From assembly GCA_001599915.1 (NCBI GenBank), contig BCIG01000015.1, positions 496,001 through 560,000 on the forward strand: a DNA stretch of 64,000 nucleotides. Direction: 5' to 3'. The notes under the pieces were generated by a model, which was not told the origin of the DNA, searched no databases, and was given only the letters and a program-made list of their open reading frames with translations. Positions 55,773-64,000 of the stretch are shown in pieces. Within the stretch, counting starts at the first letter, position 1, and each line of letters starts with the position of its first letter. This DNA comes from Symbiotaphrina buchneri (taxonomy: Eukaryota > Ascomycota > Symbiotaphrinales > Symbiotaphrinaceae). The position numbers and the translations under genes are program-made.

Positions 55773-58507
55773 ATGGATACACCATCAGGAAGCACATCTC
55801 CTAAACATGAGCGTCACCATAAGCGGACGGCGTCAGCCAAGCTCAAAGCCATAATATACTCAGGCAATCTCAAAAAGGACCGCCAAGCCGAGGATGGCCT
55901 TCACCAAGGCGAAAGGCGGAAAGAGAATCGTCCTCCCAAAGCCGGATCACGCAACACACCACATGCAGATGCCTTTGGCCCGAGAGATGAACAACCGCTT
56001 GGAGAGATGACGAATTTTATGGACCGTCCATCGGCAGGCGCGGGCAAGCATAGCTTTGAGAAGGAGAATGACTCAAAAGATCGACCCAAGGGTCTGCACA
56101 AGAGGACATTGAGCTCGAAGTCCTTGAAAGCATTACTGGGCAAGGAGGACACCAAGAAGGCATCACCCGTCAAAGAAAAGAAGCTGGAAAAACCGAATCC
56201 TCAAACAAATCCGAGTGGGCCAACGTCCAGGCCGAAACTTACAGCAGGAACAAGTTCTGGAAGTCCGACAAAGCGGTCCGAGAAGGCTCTACCTCATCAA
56301 CCGCAATTGGGACGGCCTCCACCTATATATGCTCAGTTCACGTCCGATGCTCTACAGGGATCATCATACACGACAAAAGTACCTTTGAACGACGGCAAGA
56401 GTACCGAAGAGGAACTGGTCCTCTACTCTGCCAAGGAAAACTCGCCATCAAAACAGCAGACAATTCAAGAATACTACGATGATCAAAAAAAACATGCGCT
56501 ATCCAAAAGCATCGATACTAAGCAACGTCTGAAACATACAGCTCTTTCCCCGCGCACCGGTCCCTCATCTCCACCAGGGAACACCGCAGCCCGGGCAGCA
56601 ACTAACTATGAAAGCGAGCATCCAGTCTTTCCTCGCCGTGGTGCCGGAGCTCCGCTCGCCCAACCCTCTCAAATCCGTTCCGATACTATTGCCAAGCAAC
56701 AAGACGTCCAAATGACCCCTAAACGGTCTTCAAGGGTCATGGCTGCGGTAGCTGCTCTGAATGGGAAATCGAAGGCGGTGGAGCCTTCTGCGGCACAGGG
56801 TGCAAGAGATATTGAAGCTGAATTCGAAATTCTTCTGGTGGGATCAGCTCAGTCAGCTTTCAGTTTGCGTGTGGGATACTGATTACATCCAGAATGCCAG
56901 GAATGTCCCGAAAACGATGCGTGACAGACTGCGAAGTCTAGATAGCAAGATCAAGGAAGATTTCATTGAGAAAGACAAACTTGGATCTCCAACTCAAGAG
57001 CTTTCCCAATCATCTGCAGGTCCCGGAATCGACGCGGTGTTGGCGCCCACACATGATGGATGGAAGGACTCCGCTGGGGCGACCAAAGATGAGAATGCCA
57101 CAGCAAGCCCATCAAAGAGGTCCCGACCTCGCAGCAGGACTTTTACGCTGAGTAGGGGCGACACTTCCCCTTTAAAAAAGAAAAAGTCGAATGAGCGTCA
57201 GGGCCATTCCCGGACGAGATCCACGGATAACGTGCCTTTGACGGAATCACGGAGCGTCTCGCCAGCCAGACCACGCACACCCGCGGTTCCTAGTGAGTTT
57301 GTGAGTTATATGCGAGCAATACAAAAGCCGGAATCTCTGGAGGTTGGCAGACTACATAAATTACGGCTCTTGCTCCGAAACGAAGCAGTATCCTGGGTGG
57401 AAACCTTCGTTTCTGAGGGCGGTATGAGTGAGATTATAGACCTCCTCCACAGAATAATGGCAATTGAATGGAGGTATGAGATAGATCCCCGTCGTCGGAT
57501 CAAGCTTTGTCCTATTGAATACAGGTTGACCTTCATGCAGGGAAGAGCACGAGGACCAACTGTTGCATGAAGCCTTGCTATGCCTGAAAGCATTGTCCAC
57601 TACAGAGGTAGCATTGCAGAAACTGCCCGATGTGCAAGCAACGCTTTTCCCTGCTCTGCTCCACATGCTCTTCGACGAAGAGCGGAAAGGTCCGAGCGAG
57701 TACAATACGCGCGGTATCATCATAAACTTGCTTTGTAAGTTGTATAGCCCTTGACCGGATCGATACGAGCGGTGCTTACGTCTCTTAGTCGCCCACCTCG
57801 CTGCAGCACGGTCGTCGGACCTGGCATCCCGTGCCCGTACTCTCCTGTCGTACGTCCGCGACCCGACCCCTCCGGAAGACGCGCAGCCCCTTGGATTCAT
57901 TACCTCCATGCATCAGAGTAGGCCTTTCACCGTCTGGTGCAAAGAAGTGAGCAACGTGAGCAAGGAGGTGTTTTGGATCTTCCTGCATCACATGAATGTC
58001 GTCCCCTTGGCACAGCGGAGAGATGAAACCAACTCCTGCTATTGCTCAGCCCATTTTCCGAGGGAGCGTCCACCGGTTCCCGCAGCACCGTATGTTGGCG
58101 GTGTCGAGTGGGAAGCAACCAACTACTTGGCGGCTCATTTGGATCTTATGAATGGAATGATTGCATCCCTGCCCACGGCCGAAGAGCGGAATGCTCTTCG
58201 GAGTGATTTGCGGGCGTCCGGATTTGAGAGAGTCATGGGCGGCAGCTTGCGAACTTGCAAGGAAAAGTTTTATGGTGCAGTGCATGATGGATTGAGGACG
58301 TGGGTCGATGCGGCGCACGAAGATGGCTGGGATGTTACGGACGTCCGAATGGGCCCCAAAAAGGTTGCCTCAGTGCCGGTCTCCAGGAGCCCTGTGAAGA
58401 AAAAGAACGCCGAACCTCCGCCCAGACTGGACGTCCCTGTGATGGAACTGCCAAAGTTGGATCTGGGCCTCGGCGCGGGTACGGGCGACAACGTCGAATG
58501 GGCGTGA
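55773..58507 (+). CDS. rid1: Rho GTPase-binding protein of Rid1 type (formin-like GBD), 4 exons
   Basis: Contains the formin N-terminal GTPase-binding domain but no FH1 or FH2 actin-assembly domain, like the fungal protein named Rid1. Exons 55773-56837, 56893-57473, 57541-57734 and 57789-58507 give 852 residues; introns 54-67 bp. The first 450 residues are basic, Ser/Pro/Lys-rich and disordered (HHKRTASAKLKAIIYSGNLK, SKSLKALLGKED). The Drf_GBD region starts near 470 (RSLDSKIKEDFIEKDKL) and continues with FVSYMRAIQKPESLEVGRL, LLLRNEAVSWVETFVSEGG, WREEHEDQLLHEALLCLKAL and EYNTRGIIINLLFAHLA. It ends with VWCKEVSNVSKEVFWIFLHH and PPVPAAPYVGGVEWEATNYLA. Probable role: linking Cdc42/Rho signalling to polarity or septation. 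Confidence 0.9.
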
Positions 58508-58971
58508 TCGCGGTTCAGCGGACAGGGGTCGTCAGTGAAGTCTATTTGGTCCGTGAGTCACTGGGCGTATTGACGCATGCCATCTTGTGGTCGGAGCAGA
58601 CGTTTCGTTTCTTTGCCCCTTAAACACCTTGGGGAATGGACTTAGGGCCTCGGCCTCTTCTGCTTCTCGGCACTCAATTCTGGGCGGTGCGTAATGATTT
58701 AATGACCTCATGAGAGATGATCGGCGTGGATCATGCCAAAGGTGCAAGGGTCGCCGTTGCCAAGATTCCACGGAGTGAAGATAGTCAGTTGGACGAGGGA
58801 TTGGTCGTCTCTCTTTTTTTGATAGTTCTATCTTGAAGTACAAAACCCCTCGCAGGGCCTCAATGGCCGCCAGCCTGTTGGTAGCCTTCAACAATCCAAA
58901 CATGTCATTATACTTTTGTCCCGTTGGAAGACGGAGTATGTACAGTGATGCGATCAATATACCACCGATAT
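58508..58971. other. Convergent 3' ends of rid1 and RIB3
   Basis: About 460 bp; presumably 3' UTRs. The minus-strand frame 58532-58975 shows no family resemblance. Confidence 0.6.
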
Positions 58972-59834
58972 TCATATTCTCCCATTACTTCCTTCCAGCT
59001 TGCCTTCTGTTCGCTCCACGTAATCGACCAAGTCCTCAATGGTGCAGACCTTCAGCCCCCATTGCTTCCCGAACTTCAAGCACCCGTCGGCGCGCATCAT
59101 TCCTCCTCCTTTCAACTCGGCCTTGCCGGGCACTGGTTCGCCATCCTCCACCAACTCACAGATGACGCCCGCACTTCGGTCCTTGCCCGCCAGTCTCGCG
59201 AACTCCACCGCCGCTTCGGTATGCCCTCGCCTTTCACGGACGCCGCCGGGGCGAGCCCGAAGCGGGAGGATATGGCCGGGCTTGCGGAAGTCTGCGAGAG
59301 TCGAAGAGGGGCTGGCGAGGGTGCGGCAGGTGAGGGCGCGGTCATGCGCGGAGATGCCGGTGGTCGTCAGGTCGTGAGCTGCGTCCAGGGTGATGGTGTA
59401 TGAGGTCCGGTTGGGGTCTTGGTTTTCGGCGACCATCTGAGGGAGGGGGAAGGTGTCGATAACGGAGGCGGGGAGAGGAGCGCAGACGTAGCCGCTGCTG
59501 TAGCGAATCATGAAGGCCATCTTCTCGGTGGTCACGTCGGAGGCCGCGATGATGAGATCCCCCTCGTTCTCGCGGGAAGGCGAGTCGAGGACGACGATGA
59601 ATTCGCCATTGCCTGCATTATGAGGGCATGTCAGTCACCACAACCCAAAGGCAGCGCTGCGCACAAAGTCTGATTGCTTGTGACTCGAACGAAGCCGAAT
59701 GCATCCAGAAGGGCGCATGGGAGAGAAGCGGAGGCGCTTGGCTGGAGGGTCTGGGGCGGTATGAACGTACGAAATGCTTCAATGGCGTCCTCTATTGGGT
59801 CAAACTTGGACTGCTCTATGTGCGAAGCAGGCAT
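58972..59834 (-). CDS. RIB3: 3,4-dihydroxy-2-butanone 4-phosphate synthase, 2 exons
   Basis: Makes the four-carbon unit of riboflavin from ribulose 5-phosphate. Exons on the minus strand: 59834-59771 and 59612-58972; the 158-bp intron (GTACGT) splits codon 22; product 234 residues, standard for fungal Rib3. It begins MPASHIEQSKFDPIEDAIEAF. Active-site marks are VVLDSPSRENEGDLI (acidic metal/substrate loop), TTTGISAHDRALT, RRGHTEAAVEFARLAG and ICELVEDGEP, then FGKQWGLKVCTIEDLVDY at the C-terminus. All conserved acids and the histidine are present. An in-frame upstream ATG at 59909 would add 25 residues (MRGIVGHRPPSPLWRTCRET), basic and acid-poor apart from one Glu, which might direct a second form to mitochondria; the shorter start is preferred by homology. 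Confidence 0.95.
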
Positions 59835-62800
59835 CTTGGCTGGGATTGTTGTCTCGCGGCACGTCCGCCAAAGTGGTGAGGGAGGTCGATGCCCCACTAT
59901 GCCCCGCAACCACTTGTGGTTGCTTTGCAGTCAGGCAATGAGTGTGAGGAAAAAGTGTAGTTTGCGCGAAATGGTGAGGATACAGCACAGGCAAGGAATA
60001 TAGAGATAAGAATAATGATTGCAAAGCAGTGTCGAAGGGGCACGGTGGATGGAGAGAGCCTCGTGACAAATTATTGCTGCTTGATTATTGCGAAGTTACC
60101 AACCAAAATCATGGTGCACCGTGCACAGACAGATGAATCAGCCGCGATGCCTGGATAAATATTAATCCGGATAAGCAAGGCACAGGAACCTGGAAGTCAA
60201 CAGATGGACTTTTTATCATAGACAAAGCTCGACAAGGTCAGGCAAGAGTAGATGTGGTAATTGAATGCAGCACCGAAAACTCGAGAGAGACCCTCGTCCA
60301 TGCATCCGCAGTATCATGGTAAAGGAGTGCGGCGATTAAAAAGGATACGTGGGGACGGTCTCTGCAGAATGAAACCGTTTCCAACGTATCTGGTCGTTGA
60401 TTTGAAAAAGAACTGGCTCTATGCTCTCTGAGGAGTATGATGAGGTCTCTCTACTTGCTCATGTCAATGATGATGATATCTCCTTCCTCACGCATAACGC
60501 AGCGACAGCGTATGATGAAACAATGAGTCAGTACAGGCTCTCCGGTATCTATGCTGGAGAAGTAAGGATTTGATAAAGCTTTGGCGTGTCCGTCTCTTGC
60601 TACCATATGGTAGGCCACGACTTCTGGGCAGCGCAATCATGGTAGGCTTATCACGGCAAGTGGTCGGCAGTCGAACTCGACTGTACCACGGTTGAGCTAA
60701 CCGGGAGCAATCACATGTTGGTTGCACTTTGAGTTGGACTGTCGCCCTACTGAGTAGAGCGTGGATACATGCGACCTTCATATCAACAGAAGAAAGCATT
60801 GTTGCACGTCATGAGAGGACCTCCAATGTCACCTTTCCGCGGGAATAGGCGTTTAGGTGGCGCACCCCCCCTAGATACTACTCATTGACCTTCCCTAAGA
60901 GGTTACGGGTCGGTCCGAAGAGTAGAGATAACATGAACACCTGTAATCTATCCACAACAAGCTCCAAACCAGACAACAGTCCCATGAAGAGGTCAACAAA
61001 TGGCGTCCTCGGCGGGTTCGCGCTGAGGTCGGGACAGACTTGTAACGTCACATCCTGGCAGAAACAAAGAGGGTGTCATGACGAAAAGCTCAGACGAGGC
61101 ACAGGTGTACCTTTGCCTGGCATCCTGCTGCATTGGTCCTTTGTCGGATTTGCTAGTTGGATGCCGCGAGGTCCCGAAAGGCTGGCGCGCTGATATCAGG
61201 GTGCAGCTTATTATTCGTATGGTGCCTGGGAACTTGTAAGTGAAGAGGACCGTCATAAGCACTAGGTCTGGCAATGTTCTGGAAGCGGCAGAAGCCTTCT
61301 TGAACGGGCAGTTGGTCCGAGCTGAAGGTTGGAGCTAAGCAACAAGCTCGGCAGGGTTGGAGCTAGCGATTCAGATAGCGAAGCCATTCTACCAGGTACA
61401 GTAACGTTATAGGTACCTCATGTACCCTTACCTTAAGGTTTTGTATTCTGTACTCCCACGAGCGTCCAATAGTGAACTACATTCGTGCCTCGCTCGTCCT
61501 CGCCAGTCAGTTACATCAGGGGACAGAGGGCCTGACCTGAGCTACGTACAGGGTCCCAGCATCTTGTTTGGGAGCAATCGTCCTCGTACTCGTACATAGG
61601 GATAGGTACCTACCACCTCAGGCTTGACACATGGCATAACGGCAGGGGACACACGCGACTGGAAACTGGGGACTCTTCATGTACCTCAGGGTAGTCCGCA
61701 CACGAGGTTGTCTATCATGTTTTTCTTCGCACCTTCTGGAAGAAATTAAACCGCAATTTCAGTTCATTTCCCTTCTAGAACACTATTAGTGCGTTTGAGA
61801 CGGGCACCAAATGAGCCAGGGCAATTGCGCACTGGCGCCTACGAGGACCGTACTTACCGTACCTTACCTAGCCAACTGCCGATGAGGTAGGACGGGGCAG
61901 AGAGAACTGACTGCAGTATGATTATGTATACGAAGCAAAGGGGATCTCGGCATCACCCAGCGACGAAAGGTGGAGACAGCTCCGGACGAAAGGGTCGTCC
62001 TGGGTACAAGGCTCGCCGAGTAACTGTACGGACGGGAAATATCTTGGGTCTCGGACACTGTCGATCAACTCTAGTAACGGATCATAGTGAAATTACCTTA
62101 GGAATGAATCTCTGAGGCGCAAGACGGGGCCATATCGGTTTGTGCGCTCGGCAGATCACCTCCGCGCTTCTTGGCGATGGAGACTGAGGAGTTCGACGAA
62201 TGCAGACAGAAACATACACCGGCGGTGTTGCATTTGATATTGGCGCCGCCGGTGATGCTACTGCACAACGTAGTTCCCTCACAGAACTTGTACTTCCTGG
62301 TACAGTAGGATTAGCTTACCCAGAGCTCTGACGCCCATCACAGAGCATGCTTACATAGTGCCCCACTGGGCGTTTCACCAACGGTTTACCGAACCATCAA
62401 CTTGATGATCTTGTTCGTACCTACTGTATCTCATCTTATCCTGTACCACTTCTGGTGTGGCCGGTGCTGGCACTGTGCCATGTAGATTGGTGAATATTGA
62501 AGCCTCCAATAATAGTGGCGGGTTATCACCTTCCAGGAGATAGCCAGCCGTATCTTAAGTACCAATAGGGTAACGTAAACGTACCTTAGGAGGCCCTCCC
62601 GTGCCTTATCCGATCTGCCCAGTGCCCACGAGGACATGCGGGGTGCGGACGAGAAGATCTCCCTAATGATAAGCCGAGGCTGTCGGCGTAGGCCGCTGGA
62701 CAATAAGGTACTTCGTACTCTGCCCACTCCCGGTCCAGGGCTGCATTTTCGTGCATTTTGGATAAGGTACCTCACTTAAGGTACCTTATGTCCCAGGGTG

Positions 62801-64000
62801 GTGGTCCCGCAACCTCGTGGTCGGTGCTCTGGTACGTAAAAGGGCCTTGGTCATATGGACTGAAGGTAAGGTACCTTAGCTATAGGTGATCCATTTCCGC
62901 TGGCTCCCTTGCTTCAAAGGTAGGGCTCAAGATACCTTTACCTTGCGTTAAAGGGCGAGTACTGACCTGACTCCGTCGGTATCGAGTACGCAGGCAGGGC
63001 ATGTATTACCTGCCTTGCTCTCCTCATGAGATATTATGGCATCTGCTCGAGCCCGAAGATAAGGTACTTGCATCTAAGAAATAGTGTGGAGAAATGAAGG
63101 TGTCGAACTTGATGCCGCGTAAGGTCGTAGTGGGTAGCAATAATGTAGGCGTACCTGACTGAAGTTGGCTGTTTCGCGAAGGCATGCAATCGTCACCCAC
63201 ACCAAGCTCGGCAGCCTCCGCCAGAGATGATGCCCATGGCCTGGGGACGGCAGCAAATTGTAAGGTACCTTAAGATAAGGTACCTTACCTTACTCCACCG
63301 AGTACAGTAAAGTGAGCGTACGAGCCTGATCTTCACACAATAAGACATTTTGGATCGAGATCAACTGCTCTTATTATTATTGTTGCTGTTGTTGTTATTA
63401 TCATCATTATCAATTATCATTACCAGGCAGGAGGTACTTTCGTACCGAGGATTCTCATTTGTACACGGCTGGCGGGGGCTTCGATTGGGTGTGTGGTCGC
63501 CAGCTCGGACAGGGAAGGGGGGAGGAACCGAGCGCGGAAAGTAAGGTACCTTACGAATCTTACCTTAAGGTTTTAGTTGCAGCGTAGGGGATCGACAAGG
63601 CGCGCGTTCACCGACCAGCGACCACAGCGTCAAATCATCTAAGGTTTCCCTTTGGACGCCTTTTGCCCGCTGTCCTGCGCCAGTAGTAAGCCGAGAACCT
63701 ACGAATAAGACTTCTCGTACCTGGACGCATCATCTCCGGCGCGCGAGTATTGATCTCTAAAAGGCCTCAGCGTTCCGCTCGTCTCCCAGGCCCGACCTTG
63801 CCTACCTCACCTTACCTTACCTTACATTTTTAACTCTGATCTTAGACGGGAGCGTGCACTGCTGAGACATCCACACTTCGATTCACCCCCAGCCAAGGAT
63901 CATCTCCGTCTTGCGTACCCGCCGACCTCATTTTATTCTGACCTTTGCTGTGGCCACACCATCCTCTATTTGGCTCTGCACCCCACTGGACTTGTTACAG
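59835..64000. other. Right flank, 4.2 kb without a recognised gene
   Basis: No frame over 115 residues and none with family resemblance. A tRNA-like fragment lies at about 60650-60715 (minus). From 61400 on, GGTACC-centred palindromes and TACCTTA/TAAGGTA half-sites become frequent (62545-63840). The final 150 bases are pyrimidine-rich (CACCTTACCTTACCTTAC, then CT-rich), like the 5' leader of a gene starting beyond the window to the right. Confidence 0.55.
62764..63570. repeat. Cluster of TAAGGTACCTTA palindromes
   Basis: Paired copies occur at 62764-62788, 62873-62880, 63261-63292 (two full copies 5 bp apart) and 63542-63570 (full copy plus inverted half). The same 12-bp core is scattered over intergenic DNA of the window (7499, 8190, 39999, 43620) but was not seen inside the exons annotated here. 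Confidence 0.7.

Noticed and set aside
55773-58507. Full-length formin (SepA type)
   Set aside because: Only the GTPase-binding/FH3-like part is present; there is no Pro-rich FH1 or FH2 domain and the frame ends normally, so Rid1 type is the better call.
60650-60715. Possible tRNA gene on the minus strand
   Set aside because: A-box-like TTAGCTCAACCG and B-box-like GAGTTCGACTGCC are present but only about 20 bp apart, no anticodon arm or closing acceptor stem can be drawn.
1-64000. CRISPR arrays, bacterial operons or phage genes
   Set aside because: Intron-rich eukaryotic genes throughout; the repeat arrays at 34.2-35.1 kb are direct tandem minisatellites without spacers.

Overview
The window is nuclear DNA of a filamentous ascomycete (Pezizomycotina, possibly Eurotiomycetes). 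The evidence is protein-coding genes broken by many 47-160 bp GT-AG introns with CTAAC-like branch points, a velvet-family regulator, a fused Nup98/Nup96 nucleoporin gene, and fungal-type NAT, P450 and SAPS proteins. Exon borders were placed by eye from splice signals, reading phase and family conservation. Every multi-exon model given as complete adds up to an uninterrupted frame.

Left third (0.3-25 kb), gene-dense and mostly housekeeping: NUP145 (-), a 0.7 kb AT-rich element with inverted ends, CDC31 centrin (+), the 51 kDa complex I subunit (-), an unknown protein (+), an SRP40-like nucleolar protein (-), a SEC3 exocyst gene that stops halfway (+), an arylamine N-acetyltransferase (+), a complex I MWFE/NDUFA1 subunit with a 4-nt micro-exon (-), and the MYST acetyltransferase SAS3 (+).

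Middle (25-45 kb), more accessory: a P450 (-) and an F-box/WD40-like gene (+) share a GATA-rich divergent promoter. They are followed by a beta-carbonic anhydrase with two possible starts (+), an unknown acidic single-pass membrane protein whose first exons are a tandem duplication and which is flanked by related repeats (-), and the velvet regulator vosA (-). Upstream of vosA lie about 7.5 kb without a convincing gene, containing G-runs and many GGTACC-centred palindromes.

Right third (45-64 kb): an aldo-keto reductase (+), the 3' exons of an unresolved gene (-), a SIT4-associated (SAPS) protein (-), VPS60 of ESCRT-III (+), an Nramp metal transporter (-), a Rid1-like formin-GBD protein (+) and RIB3 of riboflavin synthesis (-). 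The last 4 kb hold no recognisable gene but many copies of the TAAGGTACCTTA palindrome.

There is no operon-like organisation. Neighbours are mostly divergent or convergent pairs. Two respiratory complex I genes lie 9 kb apart. The least ordinary signals are the 4-nt micro-exon, the truncated SEC3, the tandem exon-intron duplication with its repeats, and the palindrome family.
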